A DNA stretch of 64,000 nt, from NCBI RefSeq assembly GCF_008824185.1, contig NZ_CP044423.1:757501-821500 (forward strand). The letters run 5' to 3'. This stretch comes from Paracoccus pantotrophus. Lineage in GTDB: Bacteria > Pseudomonadota > Alphaproteobacteria > Rhodobacterales > Rhodobacteraceae. A model generated the notes under the pieces. It saw only the letters and a list, made by a program, of their open reading frames with translations, had not been told where the DNA came from and did no database searches. How positions within the stretch are numbered: the first letter of the stretch is position 1; the number at the start of each line of letters is the position of its first letter. The translations under genes and the position numbers were made by a program. Positions 49,282 through 57,441 of this stretch are shown one piece after another.

Positions 49282-49491
49282 GGCGATTCTCCGCTCCCTG
49301 AAGTCCCCACGTTAGAAGGCCAAACGGCCGCCGTCCAGCTTACTGCGTCGGATGCCGGACCTGAGGGTCGCTCACCGACGAGCCGTTGTGATCCTCTCTT
49401 CTTCCACAAGAGTGGGTGTATATCCGCAAGATGATCCCCATATATAGGATATCCGCGCGGAGACACTGCGCGGTGCCATGGAGGACTTCAT

Positions 49492-49692
49492 ATGGTCCAT
49501 GACCCGAAAATGCTGACCGAGCAAGAGATGCTCCAAACTGCGGTTGATGGTTTGGATAGCGATACCCCACACCGGATTGACGCAAAGTTCAAGCAAGCCA
49601 TTGACGAAATGAATGAAGAAGAGGCGCAGGCCGCGAACGACAAGGCCAATTTAGATTGGAATAAGAGCTATGACGAATTGGGTGACGGTTGA
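49492..49692 (+). CDS. Small acidic hypothetical protein
   Basis: 66 residues, starting shortly after GGAGGACTTC. Helical and strongly acidic (AKFKQAIDEMNEEEAQAAND). The upstream gap 49282-49491 contains an AT-rich stretch (CATATATAGGATATC) that could be its promoter and no other convincing gene. Confidence 0.6.
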   Translation: MVHDPKMLTEQEMLQTAVDGLDSDTPHRIDAKFKQAIDEMNEEEAQAANDKANLDWNKSYDELGDG

Positions 49693-49782
49693 AGCGGATG
49701 AACCGGGGCCGAAGCAGTATCGGGTAGAGCATAGAGCCTGAACTGGAAGAGGTGTGGGCCGGCTTGACCTTGCGTCGGCCCG

Positions 49783-49807
49783 GGAACCAGCAGTGCATCC
49801 GGACGTT
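49783..49807 (+). promoter_or_regulatory. Candidate EcfG general-stress promoter
   Basis: GGAAC (49783-49787), a 16-base spacer, CGTT (49804-49807). This equals the alphaproteobacterial EcfG/RpoE2 consensus GGAAC-N16/17-CGTT. It lies about 50 bases before the YciF-like gene. Confidence 0.6.
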
Positions 49808-49856
49808 TGCCCGCTGTGCCGCGTGGAAGCGGTGAAATCAGTGGAGGAACTGTTTC

Positions 49857-50348
49857 ATGAAGACGTTGCAGGACGCGTTCGAGCACACCTTGCAGGACAT
49901 CTACTGGGCTGAGAATGCCCTGTCAAAGTCCCTGCCCAAGGTCTCGAAATCCGTAAACAACGCCGAACTGAAGGCGGCGGTCGATGCTCATCTGAAAGAA
50001 ACCAAAGGGCATATCAAGACCCTGGAGGCGGTCTTCAAGTCAATCGGGCAGGAAGCCAAAGGCGAAAAATGCGACGCCATGGACGGCCTGCTGAAGGAGA
50101 CCGATGGCCTGATTGAAGAGGCTTCGGGCCATGCTTTGGATGTGGCGCTGATCGGAGCAGCCCAAGCGGTCGAACACTACGAGATCGCGCGTTACGGCAC
50201 GTTGCGCGAATGGGCCAAGGTTCTGGGTCATGACGAGGCGCACACGTTGCTTACATCCATCCTGGACGAGGAAAAAGCTGCGAACGCAAAACTGACTGCG
50301 CTTGCGGTGACCGCCGTGAATGAGGCCAAGCAACCCTCCAAGAAATAA
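49857..50348 (+). CDS. YciE/YciF ferritin-like stress protein (DUF892)
   Basis: 163 residues from the ATG at 49857, preceded by GTGGAGGAACTG. Four-helix ferritin-like family: LQDAFEHTLQDIYWAENALSK, KAAVDAHLKETKGHIKTLE, QAVEHYEIARYGTLREWA with the metal-ligand Glu/His positions, and a final DEEKAANAKLTAL helix. The family is linked to general stress survival in alphaproteobacteria. The gene sits at the prophage edge as cargo and has its own likely stress promoter. Confidence 0.88.
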   Translation: MKTLQDAFEHTLQDIYWAENALSKSLPKVSKSVNNAELKAAVDAHLKETKGHIKTLEAVFKSIGQEAKGEKCDAMDGLLKETDGLIEEASGHALDVALIGAAQAVEHYEIARYGTLREWAKVLGHDEAHTLLTSILDEEKAANAKLTALAVTAVNEAKQPSKK

Positions 50349-50415
50349 CCGTTGCTCATTTTTGCGACTTAGGTTGTTGAAGCCTGCAAGCTAACGGATA
50401 CGGCACAACAGTTCA

Positions 50416-50448
50416 CCGTCTCGCCTCGGCTCGAACGAGGCGGGACGG
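50416..50448. other. Stable hairpin after the stress gene
   Basis: CCGTCTCGCCTCG (50416-50428) pairs with CGAGGCGGGACGG (50436-50448), one T-G pair, loop of seven. No T run, so if it terminates it does so with Rho. Bases 50349-50528 hold no other gene. Confidence 0.45.
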
Positions 50449-50528
50449 ATCCCTGCCGCAGCGTGATCACCGGGCATGTGGACTCCATCGTTCACTTTCT
50501 GTTCTCATGGCGGCGGAAAGGAATCGCC

Positions 50529-50750
50529 ATGACAGAACTGCTATTCGAGCCCGGCATCACACACGTCGTCGTCACATGCTGGCGGTGCAAGCGCGATCAG
50601 ACGTTCTATCCCCAGGACTTGCCCGATGGCATCGATTACTGGGCGTTCTGCGGTCGAGCGGTGTGCAAGGGCTGCGCGGCCCACCATCCGCATGTGACAC
50701 GGTATCCCAAACCGCTGGACCCGTGGCAGCGGTCTCGGCCGAGCGACTGA
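50529..50750 (+). CDS. Small zinc-ribbon protein
   Basis: 73 residues from the ATG at 50529, preceded by AAAGGAATCG. Two Cys pairs (CWRC at about 18-21, then CGRAVCKGC) can bind zinc, with a Trp/Asp-rich linker. It is the last prophage gene before attR. No family assigned. Confidence 0.6.
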   Translation: MTELLFEPGITHVVVTCWRCKRDQTFYPQDLPDGIDYWAFCGRAVCKGCAAHHPHVTRYPKPLDPWQRSRPSD

Positions 50751-50764
50751 GCGGTCCCAAGCTG

Positions 50765-50827
50765 TGTTCCCAAACCCCCGGTTTGTTCCGGTCGAAATCG
50801 ATCTTTTCTGCTGATAGGCTGGGAACA
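50765..50827. other. Right candidate integrase arm-type sites
   Basis: TGTTCCCAA at 50765-50773 and its inverse TGGGAACA at 50820-50827, with a partial TTGTTCC at 50782-50788. These are the same motif as the two direct copies beside attL. Together they bracket the attachment cores at both ends. Confidence 0.5.
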
Positions 50828-50862
50828 TGAAGCGGAACAATTTCAACTTGATCGGGTCGGTT

Positions 50863-50882
50863 GCGTCTCGTTTACACCGAGA
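50863..50882 (+). other. attR core
   Basis: GCGTCTCGTTTACAC (50863-50877) repeats attL exactly, then CGAGA versus TGAGA. To its left is phage DNA, so no 5' tRNA part is restored here. Confidence 0.9.
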
Positions 50883-50915
50883 ATGTCGGGGGTTCGAGTC
50901 CCTCACCGCCCACCA
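50878..50915 (+). pseudogene. 3' half of host tRNA-Val(TAC)
   Basis: Anticodon 3' stem CGAGA, variable ATGTC, T arm GGGGG-TTCGAGT-CCCTC, acceptor ACCGCCC, discriminator A and CCA (50913-50915). Each pairs with the left remnant at 7928-7965, completing the ancestral tRNA. Confidence 0.92.
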
Positions 50916-50933
50916 TTTCCCCAAAGGCCAGCC

Positions 50934-51995
50934 ATGAGCGGCGCGCTCTGCGGCCTGCGCATCGTCGAGATCGCCGGCATCGGCCCGACGCCCTTCGCCG
51001 CGATGTGGCTGGCCGACCACGGCGCGCAGGTGGTCCGCATCGCCCGGCCCGGCGCGCCGCAGATCTTCCCGATGAAGCGCGACGTGCTGGACCGCGGCCG
51101 CGACTGGCTGGAGCTTGACCTGAAATCGCCCGAGGGCCGCGACATCGCGCGCGACCTGATCCTGCGCGGCGATGCGGTGATCGAGGGCATGCGCCCCGGC
51201 GTGATGGAGCGGCTGGGCCTGGGCCCCGGGGATTTCCCGGAAAACCCGCGGCTGGTCTATGGCCGCATGACCGGCTGGGGCCAGACCGGCCCGCTGGCAC
51301 ATTCGGCCGGCCACGACCTGACCTATCTGGCGATCACCGGCGCGCTTTCCGCCATCGGCCCCGCGAATCATCCGGTGCCGCCGCTGAACCTGGTCGGCGA
51401 TTTCGCCGCCGGCTCGATGTATCTGGTCGCCGGCATGCTGGCGGCGATCCTGCGGGCGCGCGAGACCGGCCGGGGCCAAGTGGTCGATGCCGCCATCACC
51501 GACGGGGTGGCGCATCTGATGGCGATGATCTCGGGGCTGCGCGCGAACGGGCTGTGGCGCGATGAGCGCCAGGCGAACCTGCTGGACGGCGGCGCGCCCT
51601 ATTACAGCTGCTATCCCTGCGCCTGCGGCGGTTTCCTGGCCGTCGCCGCCATCGAGCCGCAGTTCTGGGCCGAACTGGTCCGGCGGCTGGGGCTTTCCGA
51701 ATCCGATCTGCCCGACCGTGCCGATCCGGCGAACTGGACCGCGCTGCGCGCGATCCTGGCGGCGCGGATCGCCACACGCAGCCGCGACGACTGGGCGGCC
51801 GAGCTGGAGGGGACGGATGCCTGCGCCGCTCCGGTGCTGTCCATTGCCGAGGCGCCGCGCCATCCCCACAACCGCGCCCGCGGCGCCTATCTGGGCACGG
51901 ATCCGCGCCCGGCGCCGCTTTTGTCGGGCAGCCTGACCGAGCTTCGCGAAGGCCGGCGAATCACGGTCGAGGCGGCGCGCGATCTGTGGCGCTGA
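50934..51995 (+). CDS. CaiB/BaiF-family alpha-methylacyl-CoA racemase-like enzyme
   Basis: 353 residues from the ATG at 50934. The class III fold starts with GLRIVEIAGIGPTPFAAMWL and VRIARPG. YGRMTGWGQTGPLAHSAGHD and the active-site Asp in LVGDFAAGSMY point to the AMACR branch, which racemises branched-chain acyl-CoAs, rather than to a strict CoA-transferase. It begins 19 bases after the tRNA remnant and is probably a host gene for branched fatty-acid breakdown. Confidence 0.85.
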   Translation: MSGALCGLRIVEIAGIGPTPFAAMWLADHGAQVVRIARPGAPQIFPMKRDVLDRGRDWLELDLKSPEGRDIARDLILRGDAVIEGMRPGVMERLGLGPGDFPENPRLVYGRMTGWGQTGPLAHSAGHDLTYLAITGALSAIGPANHPVPPLNLVGDFAAGSMYLVAGMLAAILRARETGRGQVVDAAITDGVAHLMAMISGLRANGLWRDERQANLLDGGAPYYSCYPCACGGFLAVAAIEPQFWAELVRRLGLSESDLPDRADPANWTALRAILAARIATRSRDDWAAELEGTDACAAPVLSIAEAPRHPHNRARGAYLGTDPRPAPLLSGSLTELREGRRITVEAARDLWR

Positions 51996-52008
51996 GCCGC
52001 CATTTCGG

Positions 52009-52037
52009 TTGACTTGCCCGGCCGAATCCGCGATATA
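52009..52037 (+). promoter_or_regulatory. rplU-rpmA promoter
   Basis: TTGACT (52009-52014), 17-base spacer, GATATA (52032-52037), 150 bases ahead of rplU. The long untranslated leader is a common place for ribosomal-protein feedback, but I see no defined structure. Confidence 0.6.
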
Positions 52038-52186
52038 CCCGCGACCGGCCGGGCGCATGTCCGTTGCCGGCATCCTATTTTGAACCTCACCCGAGACAAT
52101 GGGTGCGCTGTCCGAAGGCGGGGCCTGGCCCCGGCAACACCTGCAAGCCAGGGGCCGAAGGACGCGGCAGAGCAAGGAAAGACGGA

Positions 52187-52609
52187 ATGTTCGCAGTTCT
52201 CAAGACGGGCGGCAAGCAATACCGGGTTCAGGCCGGTGACGTGCTGCGCGTCGAAAAACTGAACGCCGAGGCCGGCGACCAGGTCCAGTTCAACGAGGTG
52301 CTGATGATCGGTGCCACCGTCGGCGCGCCGCTGGTTGCCGGCGCCGCCGTGCAGGCTGAGGTGATCGACACCATCAAGGCCGACAAGGTCATCACCTATG
52401 TCAAGCGCCGCCGCAAGCATTCGTCGCAGCGCACCCGCGGCCACCGCCAGCAGCTGACGCTGGTTCGCATCACCGAGCTGCTTGAAAAGGGCGGCGACAA
52501 GACCGATGTGAAAGCCGCCGTCGGCGCGCGCACCAAACTCGCACCGGCCGCCAAGCCGGCGAAAGCCAAGAAGTCGGAAGCCGAAGCCTCGGCCGAAGAC
52601 GCCAACTGA
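52187..52609 (+). CDS. rplU: 50S ribosomal protein L21
   Basis: 140 residues from the ATG at 52187, with AAGGAAAGACGG upstream. FAVLKTGGKQYRVQAGDVLR and KKHSSQRTRGHRQQ-like RNA-binding loop identify L21. The last 35 residues are an Ala/Lys/Glu-rich extension typical of alphaproteobacteria. It binds 23S rRNA near L20 and is cotranscribed with rpmA. Confidence 0.97.
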   Translation: MFAVLKTGGKQYRVQAGDVLRVEKLNAEAGDQVQFNEVLMIGATVGAPLVAGAAVQAEVIDTIKADKVITYVKRRRKHSSQRTRGHRQQLTLVRITELLEKGGDKTDVKAAVGARTKLAPAAKPAKAKKSEAEASAEDAN

Positions 52610-52628
52610 GGCAGAAGGAGACTGAGCC

Positions 52629-52901
52629 ATGGCACATAAGAAAGCAGGCGGTTCGTCCCGCAACGGCCGCGATTCGGCCGGTCGTCGTCTCGGCGTGAAA
52701 CTCTTCGGCGGCCAGCAGGCCGTTGCCGGCAACATCATCGTGCGTCAGCGCGGCACCACCTGGTGGCCGGGCCAGAACGTCGGCATGGGCCGCGACCATA
52801 CCCTGTTCGCGCTGGCCGACGGCCATGTAACCTTCAAGAAGGGTCTGAAGGGCCGCACCTATATTTCCGTGCTTCCCGCCAATCTCGAGGCCGCCGAGTA
52901 A
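52629..52901 (+). CDS. rpmA: 50S ribosomal protein L27
   Basis: 90 residues. AHKKAGGSSRNGRDSAGRRL is the L27 N-terminus that reaches the peptidyl-transferase centre; GVKLFGGQQAVAGNIIVRQR follows. Ribosome site AGAAGGAG. Placed after rplU as usual. Confidence 0.98.
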   Translation: MAHKKAGGSSRNGRDSAGRRLGVKLFGGQQAVAGNIIVRQRGTTWWPGQNVGMGRDHTLFALADGHVTFKKGLKGRTYISVLPANLEAAE

Positions 52902-53011
52902 GCCGATTTCAACGCCCGGACGTCAAATTGGGGGATCGGCAAGGCCGGTCCCCTTCGCGTTTTCCGGGGCCGTACCCATATGATTGCGAGTAATTGGGGG
53001 AGAAGAGTGAC

Positions 53012-53557
53012 ATGAACGAATTGATTTCCTCGGACGCACGGCAGATCGAGATCGTGACCGAGCGCTTCGTCCTGCGCCCGCTTCGGGCATCGGATGCCGG
53101 GCTCATCGCGCATTACACCGCCGACCGACGCGTGGCCGAGGGAACCCGTTCGATCCCGCACCCCTTGCCGCCCGGCGCGTCCGAGGCCTATGTCCGCCGC
53201 GCCATGGCGGCCGACCGGGACGAGGATGTCTGGGCCATCGACGGCTCGGCCAACAAGCTGGCCGAGGTTCTGGGCGTGGTCTCGCTGACCCGGATCGACA
53301 AGGAGCAGTCCGAACTGGGCTTCTGGATCGGCGCAGGGTTCTGGAACACCGGTTTCGCGACCGAGGCGGTCTCGGCCCTGGTCGAGGCCAATCCGCACGG
53401 CTCGCGCACCCTGTTTGCCGAGGCGTTCCAGGACAATCCCGGCTCGGCGCGGGTGCTGACCAATTGCGGCTTCGAATATCTCGGCGATGCGGAGAGCTGG
53501 TCCGTGGCGCGCGATGCCCGCGTGCCGACCTGGACCTATCTGCGCAAGATGGCCTGA
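53012..53557 (+). CDS. GNAT-family N-acetyltransferase
   Basis: 181 residues from the ATG at 53012, following GGGGGAGAAG. RimJ/RimL-type fold: TERFVLRPLRASDAGLIAHY, ELGFWIGAGFWNTGFATEAV (acetyl-CoA loop) and NPGSARVLTNCGFEYLGD. Next to L21/L27 genes, it may acetylate a ribosomal or other protein. Target unknown. Confidence 0.85.
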   Translation: MNELISSDARQIEIVTERFVLRPLRASDAGLIAHYTADRRVAEGTRSIPHPLPPGASEAYVRRAMAADRDEDVWAIDGSANKLAEVLGVVSLTRIDKEQSELGFWIGAGFWNTGFATEAVSALVEANPHGSRTLFAEAFQDNPGSARVLTNCGFEYLGDAESWSVARDARVPTWTYLRKMA

Positions 53558-53588
53558 CCGGCCCGCGGCCACCGGCATTTCGAGAGCG

Positions 53589-53614
53589 GCCCGCATGGTC
53601 TCATGCGGGCTTTT
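53589..53614 (+). terminator. Terminator of the rplU-rpmA-GNAT operon
   Basis: GCCCGCATG (53589-53597) pairs with CATGCGGGC (53602-53610), loop GTCT, then TTTT. Confidence 0.85.
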
Positions 53615-53721
53615 CCTGCCGCGGCGGCCACCCTGCCTGCGTTCAGCCCAAGACTGTGCATTCCCGGCACGTCGGCGCGGTGATCGGATGGCGGATGGGG
53701 CGATGCGGCAAGGTCGCCATG

Positions 53722-53783
53722 GGTATTTGAGGAACGAAGAAGACAGGGGCGACGCCATGATCTTCACCGTTTCCCAAATACCC
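53722..53783. repeat. Intergenic repeat with inverted ends
   Basis: GGGTATTT (53722-53729) and AAATACCC (53776-53783) bracket about 46 bases. The right part (53763-53783) is the exact reverse complement of 62159-62179, a 21-base match 8.4 kb away. It resembles the small dispersed elements of Paracoccus and Rhodobacter genomes. No gene is visible in 53615-53853. Confidence 0.6.
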
Positions 53784-53853
53784 AAGGTGCCACCGCGCCG
53801 GCCGCGGTTTGCCTGCAGCCCTGCGCGCGGCCGAACCGGGCTTGTGCCCGGCG

Positions 53854-54363
53854 TCAGCGGCGCAGCGTGATCGCGTTGCCGGCGCCGGTGATCACCACCT
53901 CGCGCAGGTCCGCCAGGGCGGCGTTGGGAAGCGTCAGCGCCACCGTCACCGTGTCGCTGGCGGGCTGCGGCGGATTGGCGGCGGCGAAGCTGTCGGGCAG
54001 GGGCGGCTGGCCGACCAGCCGCAGGCGCAGCACGCCGTCCTGATCGGGGCGGATGCGTCCCCTCGGCATGGGCACCTCGGTGATCAGCGCCACCTTCCAC
54101 CAGCCCTTGCTGGCGGCAAGCCCAGTCACGACCAGCATCCGCCCTTCGTAGAGCGGTTCCCATTTCGCGCTGGTGACCTGGGCCAGCGGCAGGCGCCCGT
54201 CCTGCACCGTGGTCGGATAGCCGCCCTCGGGTTCCAGCGACTGCTGGGGCGCCGCGCCGCCGCCGAACCAGCGGAACGGGTTGAGGCTGCTGTCCCCCAT
54301 GCGGCCGCAACCGCCCAGCACCAGCATCGCACAGGCAAGAATGCCCAAGGTTCCCGATCGCAT
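53854..54363 (-). CDS. Lipoprotein of unknown function
   Basis: 169 residues from the ATG at 54363. The signal ends in a lipobox (LVLGGC, Cys about residue 19), so it is membrane-anchored. The rest is beta-rich (GRMLVVTGLAASKGWWKVAL, VLRLRLVGQPP). I recognise no named family. It is divergent from sufE. Confidence 0.75.
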   Translation of the reverse strand: MRSGTLGILACAMLVLGGCGRMGDSSLNPFRWFGGGAAPQQSLEPEGGYPTTVQDGRLPLAQVTSAKWEPLYEGRMLVVTGLAASKGWWKVALITEVPMPRGRIRPDQDGVLRLRLVGQPPLPDSFAAANPPQPASDTVTVALTLPNAALADLREVVITGAGNAITLRR

Positions 54364-54492
54364 GAAGGCTGCCCCCGTTTGTCCCAAGTCTTTGCCGCAG
54401 TGATAGGCCAAGTCGGGCGGGCGCGAAAGCCTCTTTGACCTTGCGGGCCCATCGCGCTATGCCAGTGCCGCCCGATGCAAGAGGATGCCCCG

Positions 54493-54900
54493 ATGGCCAC
54501 GCCCGCCTTTGAAGAAATCGCCGAGACCTTCGATTTCCTGGAGGATTGGGAAGAGCGTTATCGCCATGTCATCGAACTGGGCAAGGCGATGGCGCCGATG
54601 GACCCCTCGTTGCAGGTGCCCGCCACCAAGGTCGAGGGCTGCGCCAGCCAGGTCTGGATCATGCCCCGGATCGAGGACGGGCGCTTCGACTTCCAGGGCG
54701 ACAGCGATGCGCTGATCGTGCGCGGGCTGATCGCCATCCTGCATGCGCTTTATTCCGGCGTGCCGGTGCAAGAGGTGGCGGCGATCAATGCCAGCGCCGA
54801 ACTTGGCCGGCTGGGGCTGGAGGAGCATCTTTCGGCGCAGCGATCCAATGGGTTGCGCGCCATGGTCGAGCGCATCCGCCTGCTGGCTGCGGCGGCCTGA
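54493..54900 (+). CDS. sufE: SufE, cysteine desulfurase activator
   Basis: 135 residues from the ATG at 54493, preceded by GAGGATGCC; a longer start at 54475 is less well placed. EIAETFDFLEDWEERYRHVIELGK and the active Cys in VEGCASQVW are family hallmarks. It accepts sulfur from SufS for Fe-S cluster assembly. Here it stands next to mnmA, another sulfur-transfer enzyme. Confidence 0.93.
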   Translation: MATPAFEEIAETFDFLEDWEERYRHVIELGKAMAPMDPSLQVPATKVEGCASQVWIMPRIEDGRFDFQGDSDALIVRGLIAILHALYSGVPVQEVAAINASAELGRLGLEEHLSAQRSNGLRAMVERIRLLAAAA

Positions 54901-54902
54901 AC

Positions 54903-56072
54903 TCAGCCGCCGCGGCGGTGTGCAATCCAGCCGCCGCCCAGCACGCGGCTGCCCTCGGTGGCATAGAAGACGCAGGCCTGGCCGGGGCTGACGCCTTCCT
55001 CCGGGGCCAGCAGTTCCACCTCGGCACGCCCATCGCCGGTCGCGCGCAGGATGGCCGGGCGCGGCGGCCGGGTCGAGCGGATGCGGGCGGTGATCGGGAT
55101 TTCGCCGGCAAGCGGTTCGTCGCCCAGCCAGTTCACCTCGGTCACGGGCACGATCCGGGTCGCCAGCGCCTGTTTGGGGCCGACGACGACGCGCCGCGTT
55201 TCGGGCTCCAGCCGCACCACGTAAAGCGGATCGCCCAGGCCGCCGATGCCCAGGCCGCGGCGCTGGCCGATGGTATAGTGGATCACGCCGCGATGCGTGC
55301 CCAGCACCTGGCCGTCCATATCCACGATTTCGCCGGGATCGGCGGCGCCGGGACGCAGCTTCTCGATCACGCTGGCGTAATCGCCATTCGGCACGAAGCA
55401 GATGTCCTGGCTGTCGGGCTTGTCGGCAACCGCAAGCCCGTATTGCGCCGCCAGCGCCCGCGTTTCGGCCTTGCTGGCCAGCCCCCCCAGCGGGAAGCGC
55501 AGGAAATCCAGCTGCTCCTGCGTGGTCGAGAACAGGAAATAGCTCTGGTCGCGGTTCGGATCGGCCGCCATGTGCAGCTCGGCGCCCTTCGCGCCGTCGA
55601 AGCGGCGGATGTAATGTCCCGTCGCCATGCAATCGGCGTCAAGCTCGCGCGCGGTCTCCAGCAGGTCGCGGAACTTCACCCGCTCGTTGCAGCGGATGCA
55701 GGGCACCGGGGTGGCGCCGGCCAGATAGGCGTCGGCGAATTCCTCGATCACCGATTCGCGAAACCTGTTCTCGTAATCCAGCACGTAATGCGGGAAACCG
55801 ATGCGCTCGGCCACGCGGCGGGCGTCGTGGATGTCCTGCCCGGCGCAGCAGGCGCCCTTTTTCGCCAGCGCCGCGCCGTGGTCGTAAAGCTGCAGGGTCA
55901 CGCCGATCACGTCGTAGCCCTGCGCGGCCAGCATGGCGGCCACCACCGAGCTGTCGACCCCCCCCGACATGGCCACGACCACGCGCGTCTGCGCCGGCGG
56001 CTTGGCAAAGCCCAGCGAATTCATGGTCGAATCTGGCGCGGCATGGCGCAGAGAGGGGCTTGGCGCTGTCAT
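54903..56072 (-). CDS. mnmA: tRNA-specific 2-thiouridylase MnmA
   Basis: 389 residues from the ATG at 56072, preceded by AAGGACG. ATP pyrophosphatase loop SGGVDSS, the catalytic Cys in PCIRCN, the second Cys in QDICFVPNGDY, and the HRGVIHYTIGQRRGLGI region are all present. It thiolates U34 of Lys, Glu and Gln tRNAs. It converges with sufE, three bases apart. Confidence 0.97.
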   Translation of the reverse strand: MTAPSPSLRHAAPDSTMNSLGFAKPPAQTRVVVAMSGGVDSSVVAAMLAAQGYDVIGVTLQLYDHGAALAKKGACCAGQDIHDARRVAERIGFPHYVLDYENRFRESVIEEFADAYLAGATPVPCIRCNERVKFRDLLETARELDADCMATGHYIRRFDGAKGAELHMAADPNRDQSYFLFSTTQEQLDFLRFPLGGLASKAETRALAAQYGLAVADKPDSQDICFVPNGDYASVIEKLRPGAADPGEIVDMDGQVLGTHRGVIHYTIGQRRGLGIGGLGDPLYVVRLEPETRRVVVGPKQALATRIVPVTEVNWLGDEPLAGEIPITARIRSTRPPRPAILRATGDGRAEVELLAPEEGVSPGQACVFYATEGSRVLGGGWIAHRRGG

Positions 56073-56235
56073 GGATCGTCCTTTGCGCGGGCGCGCTGCT
56101 CTGGCCCGCAGTTCATGACATTTATAGGCAAAAACCGGCAATTCTCAAGGGCCGGGGCCGGAAAAACCCTGAGCCGCTTCACCGGGGCTTAAGAAGTTTG
56201 CGCGACAAGGAGGCAGAGAGAACAGGGACTTGCCG

Positions 56236-56511
56236 ATGTTTTTGAAGAAAACGCCCGGTCTGCGCACCGCGATCCTGCCCGATGGCAGCATCCTGACCCA
56301 GGCCGATCTGCCCCAGCCGCAGACCCGCTGGGTGGCCAGCCGCAAGGCGGCGGTGGTCGATGCGGTGCATTACGGTCTTCTGACGCGGGACGAGGCGATT
56401 CGCCGCTATGGCCTGACCGAGGAAGAGTTCGACGCCTGGGCCCGCGCCTTTCGCCAGCACGGTCGCAATGCGTTGAAAATCACGCATATGCAAAAATTTC
56501 GGCAACCATAA
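56236..56511 (+). CDS. sciP: SciP, small CtrA inhibitory protein (DUF1153)
   Basis: 91 residues from the ATG at 56236. RTAILPDGSILTQADLPQP, WVASRKAAVVDAVHYGLL and DEAIRRYGLTEEEFDAW fit the DUF1153/SciP family. It binds CtrA and blocks transcription from CtrA promoters in G1-like cells. It lies directly upstream of ctrA. Confidence 0.93.
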   Translation: MFLKKTPGLRTAILPDGSILTQADLPQPQTRWVASRKAAVVDAVHYGLLTRDEAIRRYGLTEEEFDAWARAFRQHGRNALKITHMQKFRQP

Positions 56512-56538
56512 GTTGAGACAAATTTGATAAATAAACCG

Positions 56539-56553
56539 GTAACGTGATATTAA
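56539..56553 (+). promoter_or_regulatory. CtrA binding site in the ctrA promoter
   Basis: GTAA (56539-56542), seven bases, TTAA (56550-56553). This matches seven of eight positions of TTAA-N7-TTAA. It sits about 50 bases before ctrA and fits autoregulation. Confidence 0.6.
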
Positions 56554-56603
56554 CCTTTTGCTGGGAGGTTTTGCCAGTAGCCTGGTTAGCAAGGGGAAAT
56601 GAC

Positions 56604-57320
<717 letters not shown>

Positions 57321-57441
57321 GCGTCGCGGGCGTCGGGGTCGCGCAACGCCGTGGGGCCGGCGCTGGACAATCCCGCCTTCGCCCCGGTATCACCTGCTGC
57401 GCAGATCACGGCCCACGGGGCCGGCAGAAGGCGGAGGGCAG

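Larger units (their letters stand above)
7951..50882. mobile_element. About 43-kb siphovirus prophage integrated in tRNA-Val
   Basis: Bounded by the 20-base direct repeats attL and attR in the two halves of one tRNA-Val gene. It carries integrase and excisionase at the left end, a repressor region, replication genes, a full HK97-type packaging and head module, a long non-contractile tail module with tape measure, and lysis genes. No structural gene is visibly interrupted, so it may be inducible. It adds a replacement tRNA and several cargo genes. Confidence 0.95.

Noticed and set aside
49278..49596. Several overlapping short minus-strand frames
   Set aside because: None has a ribosome site or protein-like composition, and the acidic plus-strand gene at 49492 is better supported.
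50541..52175. Long minus-strand frame across attR and the racemase gene
   Set aside because: It runs over the tRNA remnant, giving the familiar false DSNPRHSRCKR translation, and mirrors the CaiB-type gene.
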